Assembly (NCBI GenBank): GCA_020633435.1
Contig: JACKDP010000003.1
Location: 1 to 64,000, forward strand
Source of the DNA: Myxococcales bacterium
Lineage (GTDB): Bacteria; Myxococcota_A; Bradymonadia; UBA7976; UBA1532
Direction of reading: 5' to 3'
Length of the DNA stretch: 64,000 nucleotides
Every line of letters begins with the position of its first letter. Positions within the stretch are counted from its first letter, which is position 1. Of the stretch, positions 1 through 8,868 are shown piece by piece. The position numbers and the translations under genes are program-made. Under the pieces are notes generated by a model. That model saw only the letters and a program-made list of their open reading frames with translations, ran no database searches and had not been told where the DNA came from.

Positions 1-183
1 GAGGCGGGCGCACTTGAGAACGCGACCATCAGAGCCGCAGTCTGCGCCATTCTCGAAGGAGGAGAAGACGCCTTTCGAGCTCGCGAGGCTCGCTACCAGC
101 TTTGGAGACCTCGCGGGTCGTCTGGCGCGGCCTACTTGGCCGACGGAACGGTTGTCTCCGAGCTCTCGATCGTCCCCGACTAG
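1..183 (+). CDS. C-terminal end of an unidentified protein (partial)
   Basis: An open frame enters from the left edge and reads 60 residues to TAG at 181-183, ending in SELSIVPD. The translation is well mixed (ENATIRAAVCAILEGGEDAF...) and lacks the Arg/Pro/Gly-rich look of antisense frames, so it is probably the end of a real gene. Codons such as AGA, GGA and CTT make it less GC-rich than its neighbours. Its stop shares the palindrome CTAG with the stop of the convergent anti-sigma gene. No family is recognisable from this piece. Confidence 0.45.
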   Translation, partial: EAGALENATIRAAVCAILEGGEDAFRAREARYQLWRPRGSSGAAYLADGTVVSELSIVPD

Positions 184-623
184 TCCGGCAGTTGGTCCTG
201 CGGGCCCTTCGCCTCGGGCGGGGCGACGAGCACGGGCTCCTCGACGAGGGGGCCGGGCAGGGCCGGGCGGGCGGCCTCCAGGAAGAACCAGCAGGCCGAC
301 ATGACGGCCACGGCGATGACGACGAAGACCTCGACCGAGATGCGGTAGCTGATGGCGCCGCTGGCCGGGTGGAAGTAGCGGCCGCCGCTGCGGCGACGGA
401 TCTGGCGCTGGACCTTGCGCAGGAAGTCGCGCGGGGCGGCCTTGGGGGCCAGCTCCGCCAGCAGCTCGCGGGCGCGGCGGGCCTCCTCCAGCGCCTCGCG
501 GGCCTCGGGATCCTCGGCCAGCAGGTCTTCGATCTCGGCCGCCCCCAGGGGGACGCCGCTGTCGAGCAGCTCGGTGAGCCGCGCCTCGCGCCGGATCTCG
601 CCGGTGTCGGTGATGGTCATCAT
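180..623 (-). CDS. Putative membrane-bound anti-sigma factor
   Basis: A 147-residue protein with a charged, mostly helical N-terminal half (residues 10-80) and one hydrophobic segment at about 96-115, followed by a short Pro/Glu-rich tail. This is the layout of an anti-sigma factor with a cytoplasmic sigma-binding part and a single membrane anchor. No zinc-binding HxxxCxxC motif is present, so it is not a classical ZAS-domain protein. Its ATG overlaps the TGA of the upstream ECF sigma gene (ATGA), giving translational coupling, and this context carries most of the assignment. It presumably sequesters that sigma factor at the inner membrane. Confidence 0.65.
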   Translation of the reverse strand: MMTITDTGEIRREARLTELLDSGVPLGAAEIEDLLAEDPEAREALEEARRARELLAELAPKAAPRDFLRKVQRQIRRRSGGRYFHPASGAISYRISVEVFVVIAVAVMSACWFFLEAARPALPGPLVEEPVLVAPPEAKGPQDQLPD

Positions 624-1201
624 GGGCCATCCTCCTGGGCCTCATAGGCCCGCTGCAACGCCGCCCGCGCCCGGTGGAGCCGGGACTTCACGGTGCCCTC
701 CGCCAGCCCGGTGATGTCGACCACCTCGGCGTAGCTCAGGTTCTGGATGTCCCGGAGCACGAGCAGCTCGCGGAACGCCGGTTCGATGGCCGCCAGGGCC
801 CGCTGGATGCGGGACTCGGCCCGCACGCCCTCCAGGGCCTCGTCCGGGCGGGACACCGGCTCGCCCACCGTCCGCCCCGCCCCGTCAAACGCGCGCTCGG
901 GGACGTCGTCGATCACCGAGCTGGAATGATAGTGCCGCCGGGAGAGGTACTTCAGGCGGTTCTTGCAGAGGTTCACGGCGATTCGATACAGCCACGTGCC
1001 GATCGCCGAGTCCCCCCGGAAGGAGGCGATCGCCTGAAACGCCTTGATGAACACGTCCTGCGCGACGTCCTCGGCCTCGGCGCTGTTGCCCAGCATCCGG
1101 TAGCACACGTTGTAGATCTGGCCCTGGTGCTGCAGGACGAGGACGTTGAACGCGGCCTCTTCCCGACGCTGGAGTCCCCGCAGCAGGCGCTTCTCGTTCA
1201 A
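620..1201 (-). CDS. RNA polymerase ECF sigma factor (sigma-70 family)
   Basis: A 193-residue ECF sigma factor. Region 2 is clear (YRMLGNSAEAEDVAQDVFIKAF, then FRGDSAIGTWLYRIAVNLC) and region 4 follows as a helix-turn-helix (LSYAEVVDITGLAEGTVKSRLHRAR). The two regions are joined by a somewhat longer linker than usual, about 40 residues. The start codon is TTG at 1201-1199, supported by an AAGGGAG Shine-Dalgarno sequence five bases upstream. It is the first gene of a two-gene operon with the anti-sigma factor. It is divergent from the lytic transglycosylase across about 120 bp, so cell-envelope genes are plausible targets, though no promoter consensus shows this. Confidence 0.9.
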   Translation of the reverse strand: MNEKRLLRGLQRREEAAFNVLVLQHQGQIYNVCYRMLGNSAEAEDVAQDVFIKAFQAIASFRGDSAIGTWLYRIAVNLCKNRLKYLSRRHYHSSSVIDDVPERAFDGAGRTVGEPVSRPDEALEGVRAESRIQRALAAIEPAFRELLVLRDIQNLSYAEVVDITGLAEGTVKSRLHRARAALQRAYEAQEDGP

Positions 1202-1323
1202 CGGGCTCCCTTCGGTCAGGCCACCGCGCGGCCGGCGCGTGCTCGCTTCGACAGCGGGCCGCGGGGGACGTTCCAGCGGCCCCCCGATCCCGCCGGGCGC
1301 CCGAGATGGTATACCGGGTGGCG

Positions 1324-3585
1324 ATGAATCTACGAGCCCTCCCGCTGTGCTGCCTCGCCGCCCTCCTGGGCGCGTCGGGGCAGGTCGCCGCCCGTCGCCT
1401 GACCGACGCGGATCTCGCCCCCATCCACCTCGGCCGCGATGACGCCGGGGCCCGGGAGCTCATCGCCCGCCAGGAGTGGGCCGCCGCCGCCGCCAAGGTG
1501 GACGGCGCCGGGCCGGGTCCGCGCTTCGTGCGCGGCTGGCTGCTGGAGAAGGCCGGCAAGGGGGAGGAGGCCCTGAAGGCGCTGGCCGGCGTGGAGCGCG
1601 GCGTGCCCGTCCTGGCGGACGCCGTGTCCCTGGTGCGGGGGGAGGCCCTGGCCCGCCTGGAGCGGTACGACGAGGCCGCCGGCGTGCTGGGCCTCGTGCC
1701 CATGACCAGCTTCGTGGCCTGGGACGCCGCCCGCGAGCGCGCCCGCGCCCTGCGCGAGGCCGGCCGCCTGGACGAGGCCCGCGCCGCCTACCAGGCCCTC
1801 GTCGCCAGCGGCCGCTGGCAGGAGACGCCGAGCGGCCTGCTGGGCCTGGCGAAGATGGAGGCCGACGCCGGCAAGACGCAGGCGGCCGTGAAGCTGCTGC
1901 GGCGGCTGGACCTGGAGCGCCCCGAGCACTGGACGGCCCGGGAGGCCCGCAGCCTGGCCGAGAAGCTGGTGAAGGGGGACGTGGCGTCCGAGCGGCTCTG
2001 GCGGCAGCGCACGCCCGAGGAGGAGATCGCCCGGGGCGAGAAGCTGGCCGACGCCAACAAGAACGAGCTGGCCGTCGAGGCCCTCGATCCGTTCACCAAG
2101 GCGAAGCTGCCCGACGACCTGGCCTGCCGGCAGCGCTACGCCCTCGCCCGCAGCCTGCGCAAGCTGCGCAAGTGGAAGGAGGCCCTGCCCCGCGTGCAGG
2201 AGGCCGTCGCGAAGTGCGCGGCCGCCAAGAGCGAGCTGGCGCCGTGGGCCCTGCACCTGGCCGGGCAGGCCACGGAGCGCCTGAGCCTGGAGGACGAGGC
2301 CGCCGCCCACTACCGCGAGCAGATGAAGGCCCACCCCGAGCACCGGCTGGCCGACGACGCGGGCTTCTTCCTGGTGCGGCACTACCTGGATGACAAGAAG
2401 GACTACAAGGCGGCCCGCACCCTGATCGAGACGCTCGTCGCGAAGTTCCCCGACGGCGACATGGTGCCCGAGGCCCTGTTCTTCGTGGTCATCGAGGCCC
2501 TGAAGGAGAAGCGCTACAGCGAGGCGCGGGACCTGCTGGCCCTGGAGGAGCGCCTGCCCCCCCGGACCTTCCAGCACCACGACGGCGGCCGCACGCCCTA
2601 CTGGCTGGCCCGCATCGACCAGCTCACGGGCAAGCGCCGCGAGGCCGTGGACGGCTACCGCACCGTGCTCTCGACGGCGCCGTTCTCCTGGTACGCCATC
2701 CTGGCCTACAGCCGGCTCAAGGACATCAACCCCAAGATCGCCCGCGAGGCGGCGACGGCGGCCCTGGCGGGCGATCCGCCCGGCCCCACGCTGCCCTCGG
2801 GCGACCACCCGGCCTGGGAGTTCACCGTGCCCCCCGAGGTGGACGGGCGCCCGCTGGACCAGGCCATCCTGCTGGCCCGCCTGGGCGTGGCCGAGCTGGC
2901 CGTCGACGCCCTGGGCGCGGCGGGGGTCGACGATCGCCCCGATCTGCTCTGGCTGCAGGCCTGGATGCTCGACCGGGCCGGGGCCTACACCCGCAGCCAC
3001 GACATCCTGCGCCGCAAGCTCACCGAGTACCGGCGCTTCGCCCCGCACGCAAACCTGCGAAAGCACTGGGATATCGCGTTCCCGACCCCCTTCTCCGGCC
3101 TCGTGAAGGCGGCGGCGAAGAAGAGCGGCGTGGACCGCTTCTTCATCTGGGGGATCATGCGGGAGGAGAGCGGGTTCAACGCCGCGGTGGCCTCCTGGGC
3201 CTCGGCCGTGGGCCTGATGCAGCTCATCCTGCCCACCGCGCGCTCCATGCAGGAGAAGAAGGAGAAGCCCATCACCCGCGAGGGCCTGAAGGTGCCGGCG
3301 ACCAACGTGCGGCTCGGCAGCAAGTACCTGGCGACGGTGAAGGAGAAGAGCGGCGCCCCGTGGGCCCTGGTGCCCGCCGGCTACAACGCCGGCTACGGCG
3401 CGCTGAAGAAGTGGCTGGCCGCCCGCGGCGACCTGGATCTGGACCTCTTCGTGGAGACCATCCCGTACGAGGAGGCCCGCTGGTACACCAAGCGCGTCAT
3501 CTCGTCGTTCGCCACCTACCGCGCGCTGTACGGCGGGCGGCTGGCGGATCCCCTGCCCTACATCGGGCAGAGCACGAAGGACTGA
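1324..3585 (+). CDS. slt: Soluble lytic murein transglycosylase (Slt70-like)
   Basis: A roughly 753-residue secreted protein with an N-terminal signal peptide (MNLRALPLCCLAALLGASG), a long alpha-helical TPR-like superhelix, and a C-terminal SLT catalytic domain (last 160 residues). The catalytic Glu lies in the motif MREESGFN, followed by GLMQL, AGYNAGYGAL and the ETIPYEEARWYTKRV segment typical of Slt70. The family cleaves the MurNAc-GlcNAc bond of peptidoglycan in the periplasm, leaving 1,6-anhydroMurNAc. An ATG at 1306 is also in frame. I prefer 1324 because it gives a compact signal peptide, but neither site has a strong ribosome binding site. A small secreted protein follows directly. 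Confidence 0.9.
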   Translation: MNLRALPLCCLAALLGASGQVAARRLTDADLAPIHLGRDDAGARELIARQEWAAAAAKVDGAGPGPRFVRGWLLEKAGKGEEALKALAGVERGVPVLADAVSLVRGEALARLERYDEAAGVLGLVPMTSFVAWDAARERARALREAGRLDEARAAYQALVASGRWQETPSGLLGLAKMEADAGKTQAAVKLLRRLDLERPEHWTAREARSLAEKLVKGDVASERLWRQRTPEEEIARGEKLADANKNELAVEALDPFTKAKLPDDLACRQRYALARSLRKLRKWKEALPRVQEAVAKCAAAKSELAPWALHLAGQATERLSLEDEAAAHYREQMKAHPEHRLADDAGFFLVRHYLDDKKDYKAARTLIETLVAKFPDGDMVPEALFFVVIEALKEKRYSEARDLLALEERLPPRTFQHHDGGRTPYWLARIDQLTGKRREAVDGYRTVLSTAPFSWYAILAYSRLKDINPKIAREAATAALAGDPPGPTLPSGDHPAWEFTVPPEVDGRPLDQAILLARLGVAELAVDALGAAGVDDRPDLLWLQAWMLDRAGAYTRSHDILRRKLTEYRRFAPHANLRKHWDIAFPTPFSGLVKAAAKKSGVDRFFIWGIMREESGFNAAVASWASAVGLMQLILPTARSMQEKKEKPITREGLKVPATNVRLGSKYLATVKEKSGAPWALVPAGYNAGYGALKKWLAARGDLDLDLFVETIPYEEARWYTKRVISSFATYRALYGGRLADPLPYIGQSTKD

Positions 3586-3587
3586 CG

Positions 3588-4058
3588 GTGGGCCTGCTCC
3601 TCGTCCTGGGCCTGCTGGCCGCGCCGCCCGCGCCCTTCACGGAGGCCCTCACTGGCCTCGCGGGCTCGGGGTTCCACGTGAACACGCGGATGGGGCCCAA
3701 CGGCTTCGAGGCGCTGGCCGGGTGCCCCGCGGCCTCCATGTCGAAGGGGCGCGATCAGGTCTGCGCGGGGCTGGACGGGGCCTGGCGCAGCTCCATCGTG
3801 GGCGACGAGAAGGCCGGCGGCGAGCACGTGGTCCAGGAGCTCTGGGTGTTCGCCTACGAGAGCTCGGCCGCCGCCGCCAGCGCCGCGGGCGGCTTCGACG
3901 ACCTCACCTTCGACAAGCACCCCTACACGCGCTGGTCCTCCGGGCGGTTCCTGTACGTGCTCGAGGGGCGGTTTCGGTTCCCCACCGCGGGCAAGCGCCT
4001 CGCCGCCTGGCTGGAGGCGGCCCTCGCGCGGACGGCGCCGAAGCTCGTCCGGCTGTGA
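3588..4058 (+). CDS. Small secreted protein of unknown function
   Basis: A 156-residue protein starting at GTG 3588, only two bases after the transglycosylase stop, so probably co-transcribed. A hydrophobic N-terminus (VGLLLVLGLLAAPPAPF) looks like a signal peptide. The mature part has two Cys (GCPAAS, QVCAGL) and an aromatic C-terminal half (WVFAYESS, HPYTRWSSGRFLYVLEGRF). No known family is recognised. Association with the lytic transglycosylase suggests a periplasmic role, but this is inference from position only. It ends six bases before the convergent lipoprotein gene. Confidence 0.7.
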   Translation: MGLLLVLGLLAAPPAPFTEALTGLAGSGFHVNTRMGPNGFEALAGCPAASMSKGRDQVCAGLDGAWRSSIVGDEKAGGEHVVQELWVFAYESSAAAASAAGGFDDLTFDKHPYTRWSSGRFLYVLEGRFRFPTAGKRLAAWLEAALARTAPKLVRL

Positions 4059-4064
4059 GGGGCG

Positions 4065-4406
4065 TCAGCGCTTGACCCCGACCTCGACCTTGCGCTGGGC
4101 GTGCTGGACCTCGCCGTCGACCACGATCTCGAGCGTCAGCGTCAGCCAGCCGGCCTGCACCGGGACGAAGTAGAGGTTGGTCCCCTCGCGCTCGACCCCC
4201 GTCACCGCGCTCCTCGGGGCCACCTCGAACCGCCGGATCTTGGAGTCGACGCGGCCGCAGCCGACGGCCCCCGGCGAGCAGGCCAGGAAGACGTAGACGC
4301 TCGTGCGCTTGCCGACGGTGATGCCGCGGGGGGCCTCGATGCGGGCCTGGTACGAGCTGCAGCCGACGGCGAGCCAGGCGAGGCCGGCGAGGAGGGCGAG
4401 GCGCAT
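4065..4406 (-). CDS. Small lipoprotein of unknown function
   Basis: A 113-residue protein with a canonical lipoprotein signal peptide: MRLALLAGLAWLAVGC, with lipobox LAVGC and the lipidated Cys at residue 16. The mature part is predicted to be mostly beta (TSVYVFLAC, GTNLYFVPVQAGWLTLTLEIVVDGEV), like a small immunoglobulin-type fold, with two further Cys (LACSPGAVGCG). It lies 80 bp downstream of the RND permease and may be the last gene of that operon or have its own promoter. No family is recognised. Confidence 0.75.
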   Translation of the reverse strand: MRLALLAGLAWLAVGCSSYQARIEAPRGITVGKRTSVYVFLACSPGAVGCGRVDSKIRRFEVAPRSAVTGVEREGTNLYFVPVQAGWLTLTLEIVVDGEVQHAQRKVEVGVKR

Positions 4407-4486
4407 CGGGCATCTCCGGGCGGTGGCCGGGACAGTCTGACGGCGCGCCCGGCGGGGCACAAGCCGAGCGCGCGCCGGCCTCGCCC

Positions 4487-7400
4487 TCAGCCGACGGGGG
4501 CCTCGTCGGGGGTGGGCCCGGCCACCGTGGCGCCGATGCCATAGAACGCCCGGATGTCCTCGACGATGAGGTAGATGGCCGGAATCACCAGCAAGATCAG
4601 CAGGGTGGAGAAGAGCACCCCGAAGCCCAGGCTGATGGCCATGGGGATGAGGAACCGCGCCTGCACGGAGGTCTCGAAGATCATCGGCATGAGGCCGAAG
4701 AACGTCGTCAGCGAGGTCAGCAGGATGGGCCGGAAGCGGCGCAGGGCCCCCTGGACGACGGCGTCCATGAGCGACATCCCGAGGGCCCGGCGCTCGTTGA
4801 TGGCCATCACCAGGATGAGGGAGTCGTTGACGACGATGCCCGAGAGGGCCACCACCCCCATCATGGAGATGATGCTGAGGTCGTAGCCCAGCACCAGGTG
4901 CCCGACGACGGCGCCGATGAAGCCGAAGGGGATGGCCGCCATGATGATGAGCGGCTGGACGTAGCTGCGGAAGGGCACGGCGAGCAGGGCGAAGACCACG
5001 AACATGGCCATGGGGAAGCCCACCTTGAGGCTGGCCATGGTCTCGCCCCAGTTCTGCTGCTGGCCACCGAAGCCGTAGGTCAGGCCCGGGAACTCGGCCT
5101 TGAGCTCGTCGAGGCCCCCGCCGGTGAGGACGGCGAGCACCTTGTCGGGGCTCGTCACCTGGGCGTCCACGTCGGCGGTGACGTGGATGACGCGGCGGCC
5201 GTCCTCGCGCAGGATGGCCGTCTCGGCGCGCCCCTCGCGCACGAAGGCCGCGTCCAGCAAGGGGATCTCGCCGCCACCCGGGGTGCGCAGCATGAGCGAC
5301 TCGAACGTGGACAGGCGCTCGCGGTCGGCCCGGGGCAGGCGGACCATCACCTTCACCTCGTCGCGATCCCGCTGCTGGCGCAGGGCCTCGGCGCCGAAGA
5401 ACGAGGCGCGGATCTGGCTGGCCAGGTCGGCCTCCGTCAGCCCGAGGGCGCGGGCCTGGGGCTTCAAGGTGACGCTGAGCTGGCGCTTGCCGGCGGCGAA
5501 GCCGTCGTCCACGTCCGTCACGCCCTCGTAGTCGGCCAGCACCTGCCCGAGCCGCGCGGCGGCCTGCTCCAGGGTGCCGACGTCGCGGTGGCTGAGGGCG
5601 ATGTCGATGGGGTCGCCTCCGCCCGCCGCCAGCGCCCCCGAGAAGACGATGCGGTCCAGGCCGGTCAGATCGCGGTTGGCGTCGCGCCAGCGCTTCGCGA
5701 CCTCCTGGGCCCCCACCGAGCGCTGCTCGGAGCTGACGAGGTGCATCGCCATCTCGACGACGTGGGTGCCGGTGCCCGCCTGGCTGCCGCCGGGGCCGCC
5801 GCCGAGGCCGAGGCCCTGCCCCACCGACGCGAAGGTGGCGCGCACGATGGACCGGCCGCCGGGGAGCTGCTCGATGAGGGCGTCCGCCGTGTGCTGGAGC
5901 CGGTCGCGCAGGGCGAAGGCCTCCGCCGCCGAGGTGCCCACGGGCAGCCGCGCGCTCACCGACACCACGTCGCCCTCGACGCGGGGCATGGGCGTGAAGC
6001 CGATGTGCCCGCCCGCCAGGACGCCGATGGCGCCCAGGAAGAGGGAGGTGGCCACGGCCATCGTGAGGTAGCGGCGCCGCGCGGCCGCGGCGACGAGCGG
6101 GTGGTACAGCCGGTTGATGAAGCCATCGAGCAGGCCGGCGATCACCAGCTGGCCGCGGCGCAGAAAGCTGTTGGGATTCGGGAGCTTGCTGTGCGCCAGG
6201 TGGGCCGGGAGGATGAAGAGCGACTCCACCAGCGAGATCAGCAGCACGATGATCACGATGGCCGGGATGACCGAGAAGAACTTGCCCGACGCCCCCGGGA
6301 TGAACAGCAGCGGGCTGAACGTGGCCACCGTCGTCAGCACCGCGAAGACCACCGGGACGGCCACCTCCCGGGCGCCCTCGATGGCGGCCTGCACCGGTGG
6401 CACGCCGCTCATGCGTTTCTCGAAGATGTTCTCGCCCACCACGATGGCGTCGTCGACCACGATGCCGAGCGTCACGATGAAGGCGAACATGCTGATCATG
6501 TTCACCGACACATCCGCCGTCGGCATGATGAGGAAGGCCCCCAGGAACGAGATGGGGATGCCCATCATCACCCAGAAGGCCAGCCGGGTCTCCAGGAAGG
6601 CCCCGAGAGCCAGGAAGACCAGCACCAGCCCGAAGACGGCGTTGCGCTTGAGCAGGTCGAGGCGGCCGGCGTAGAGCTCGGCGCGGTCGTTCCAGACCGC
6701 CAGCTCCACCCCCGTCGGCAGCGTCGGCTTGATGCGCTCGACGAAGGCGTAGGTGGCCTCCGACACGCTCGTCGGCGACTCGCGGCCCATGCGGTAGACG
6801 TCCACCAGCACCGCGGGGCGGCCGTTGAACGTCATCTCCAGGTCCACCTCCGAGAAGGTGTCCCGGGCCACGCCCAGGTCGCCCACCCGCAGGCGGCCGC
6901 CGGTGGGCGTGTCGATGATGGGCACCTCGGCGAACTGCGAGGCGTAGTCCAGCCGCTCCGTCGTCCGCAGCAGGATCTCCTCGTCCGCCGTGCGGACGGA
7001 GCCGCCGGGCAGCTCCACGGAGGCCCGCCGCAGGGCGCCGGCGATGTCCCCCAGGCTCAGACCCAGGCTGCGCAGGGTGCCCTGGGGCACCTCGATGGCC
7101 ACCTCGCGGGGCCGCGTGCCCGAGATCTCGACCAGCGTGATGTGGGGATCCTTGAGGAGCTCGTCGCGGGCCACCTCGGCCAGCTCGCGCAGCGCCGCCT
7201 CGCGCTTCTCCCCCGAGATCACGAGCGAGAGCGTCTTGGTGCGGTTCTGGACGAGCCGGACGATGGGCTCCTCGGCCTCCTGGGGGAACCGGAAGGCCAC
7301 CCGGTCCACCGCGGCCTTCACGTCGACGAGGGCCTGGCCGCCGTCGGTGCCCTCCATCAGCTCGATGGTGAGGCCCCCGAGGCCCTCGGCCGCGCGGGCG

Positions 7401-7666
7401 CTGACCTTCTTGACGCCGTCGAGGCCGCGGACGGCCTCCTCGATGACGCGGACGATGCCCTGCTCCACCTCGGCGGGGCTGGCGCCGGGGAACGGCACCT
7501 CGATGCTCACGATGTCGAGGGAGAACTCGGGGAAGAGCTCCTTCTTGACCCGCGTGCTCATGATGAGCCCGCCGACGATGAAGATGAGCATCAGCAGGTT
7601 GGAGGCGACGGGGTTCTGGGCCATCCAGGCCAGCGGCCCCCGCCACCGCGGATCGGGGGTGCTCAC
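4487..7666 (-). CDS. RND efflux pump inner-membrane permease (AcrB/HAE1-like)
   Basis: A 1059-residue RND-superfamily transporter, the normal length for AcrB-type pumps. The N-terminal helix is followed by a PFPGASPAEVEQ segment characteristic of the porter domain. A second, duplicated half begins near residue 530. Proton-relay Asp residues are present in the fourth helix (TLGIVVDDAIVVGENIF, about residue 403). The start is GTG at 7666, overlapping the adaptor stop (GTGA), so translation is coupled. With the adaptor and the TolC-like protein it forms a tripartite proton-driven exporter across both membranes. The substrate cannot be told: porter-loop residues do not discriminate drugs from lipids or metals, although absence of the Met/Glu motifs of CusA-type pumps argues against heavy metals. 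Confidence 0.93.
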   Translation of the reverse strand: MSTPDPRWRGPLAWMAQNPVASNLLMLIFIVGGLIMSTRVKKELFPEFSLDIVSIEVPFPGASPAEVEQGIVRVIEEAVRGLDGVKKVSARAAEGLGGLTIELMEGTDGGQALVDVKAAVDRVAFRFPQEAEEPIVRLVQNRTKTLSLVISGEKREAALRELAEVARDELLKDPHITLVEISGTRPREVAIEVPQGTLRSLGLSLGDIAGALRRASVELPGGSVRTADEEILLRTTERLDYASQFAEVPIIDTPTGGRLRVGDLGVARDTFSEVDLEMTFNGRPAVLVDVYRMGRESPTSVSEATYAFVERIKPTLPTGVELAVWNDRAELYAGRLDLLKRNAVFGLVLVFLALGAFLETRLAFWVMMGIPISFLGAFLIMPTADVSVNMISMFAFIVTLGIVVDDAIVVGENIFEKRMSGVPPVQAAIEGAREVAVPVVFAVLTTVATFSPLLFIPGASGKFFSVIPAIVIIVLLISLVESLFILPAHLAHSKLPNPNSFLRRGQLVIAGLLDGFINRLYHPLVAAAARRRYLTMAVATSLFLGAIGVLAGGHIGFTPMPRVEGDVVSVSARLPVGTSAAEAFALRDRLQHTADALIEQLPGGRSIVRATFASVGQGLGLGGGPGGSQAGTGTHVVEMAMHLVSSEQRSVGAQEVAKRWRDANRDLTGLDRIVFSGALAAGGGDPIDIALSHRDVGTLEQAAARLGQVLADYEGVTDVDDGFAAGKRQLSVTLKPQARALGLTEADLASQIRASFFGAEALRQQRDRDEVKVMVRLPRADRERLSTFESLMLRTPGGGEIPLLDAAFVREGRAETAILREDGRRVIHVTADVDAQVTSPDKVLAVLTGGGLDELKAEFPGLTYGFGGQQQNWGETMASLKVGFPMAMFVVFALLAVPFRSYVQPLIIMAAIPFGFIGAVVGHLVLGYDLSIISMMGVVALSGIVVNDSLILVMAINERRALGMSLMDAVVQGALRRFRPILLTSLTTFFGLMPMIFETSVQARFLIPMAISLGFGVLFSTLLILLVIPAIYLIVEDIRAFYGIGATVAGPTPDEAPVG

Positions 7667-8868
7667 GGCCGGGCCTCCGCGGCCGACGCCGGCGCCTGGG
7701 CCACCGCCTCGGCCCCCTTGATGCGCAGGGCCATGCCCTCCACCGGGGAGGCCACGCGGCTCGTGACCACCTTGTCGCCCGCGGCCAGGCCCTTGCGGAC
7801 GAGGATCTGGTCACCGAGGCGGCGAGCCTCCTCAACCTCGCGGATCACAAGGCGATTCTCGGCGTCGACCACCCAGACCAGATCCCCCTCGCGCACCGCG
7901 CTGCGGGGCAGGGCGAACAGGCTCTCCAGCGTGGGGCCCTGGATGCGGACCTGCACATAGCTGCGCAGGAGCAGGGGCTCGACGTCGGAGGCCAGGCCCA
8001 GGGGATCGGCCACCTCGATGATGACGCGGGCCATCCGGCTCTGGGGGTCCAGCTCGCCGAGGCGGCGGACGACGCGGCCGGCGCGCTCCACGGTGCCCTC
8101 GCCCACCTGGACCACGACGGTGGCCTCGGCGCCGGGCGTCTCGCCCTCGGGGAGCTGGATGAGGGGCAGATCCCGCATGGGCACGAGGGCCTCGACCCAG
8201 AAGCGGTCGGTGCCGACGAGGCGCGCGATGGGCGTCCCGGGGCCGACGAGCTGGCCCACGTCCACCGACTCGGAGAGCACGAGGGCGTTGAAGGGCGCCT
8301 TGATGGTGGCCCGCTCCCGCGCCACGGAGGCCTGGCGCAGGGCGCTGCGGGCGGCGGCGACGGCGGCCTCGGCCGACTTCACCTGGGGCTCGCGGGTGGC
8401 CCGGGCGGCGCTGTTCTCCACCCCGGCGGCCCGGGCGGCCTTCTCGCCCATCAGCTTCCACTCGCGCAGGGCCACGGCCTTGCGCCCCTGCTCCAGCTCC
8501 AGGGCCTGCTCGGCCTGCAGCAGCGCGGCGCGCCGCTGGGCCACGGCCAGGGTGGCGTCGGTGTCGTCGATGCGGACGACCACGTCGTCGAGCTTCAGGA
8601 AGCCGCCGGGCACCAGGCCCGGGTGCTGGTCCAGCACCACCCCGCTCACCTGGGGCACGAGGCTCACCTCCTGGGCCGCCATGACGGTGCCCTGGGCGAT
8701 GACCTCGATGGCCTGCGGCGCCGGCCGGGCCTCCATGACCTCCACCAGGACGCCGCGCTGGGCCGGGGGGACCTTGTGCGCCACCTGGCGGGAGTTCTTC
8801 AGCGCGGTGAAGCCGGCCACGCCCGCGGCGAGGACGCCCAACGTCGTGAAAACACGGACGATCTTCAT
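7663..8868 (-). CDS. RND efflux periplasmic adaptor (HlyD/membrane fusion protein)
   Basis: A 401-residue membrane fusion protein. An N-terminal signal anchor (MKIVRVFTTLGVLAAGVAGF) precedes the beginning of a biotinyl-lipoyl-like half (QGTVMAAQEVSLVPQVSGVV). A coiled-coil hairpin lies at about residues 110-190 (many Ala/Glu/Arg heptads), followed by the second lipoyl half (ATIKAPFNALVLS) and a beta-barrel domain. The ATG overlaps the TGA of the TolC-like gene (ATGA), and its own stop overlaps the permease start. It should bridge the inner-membrane pump and the outer-membrane channel. Confidence 0.9.
   Translation of the reverse strand: MKIVRVFTTLGVLAAGVAGFTALKNSRQVAHKVPPAQRGVLVEVMEARPAPQAIEVIAQGTVMAAQEVSLVPQVSGVVLDQHPGLVPGGFLKLDDVVVRIDDTDATLAVAQRRAALLQAEQALELEQGRKAVALREWKLMGEKAARAAGVENSAARATREPQVKSAEAAVAAARSALRQASVARERATIKAPFNALVLSESVDVGQLVGPGTPIARLVGTDRFWVEALVPMRDLPLIQLPEGETPGAEATVVVQVGEGTVERAGRVVRRLGELDPQSRMARVIIEVADPLGLASDVEPLLLRSYVQVRIQGPTLESLFALPRSAVREGDLVWVVDAENRLVIREVEEARRLGDQILVRKGLAAGDKVVTSRVASPVEGMALRIKGAEAVAQAPASAAEARP

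Noticed and set aside
4898..7960. 1020-codon plus-strand open frame opposite the RND permease
   Set aside because: It is His/Glu/Asp/Gly-rich antisense translation. The minus strand carries the conserved permease.
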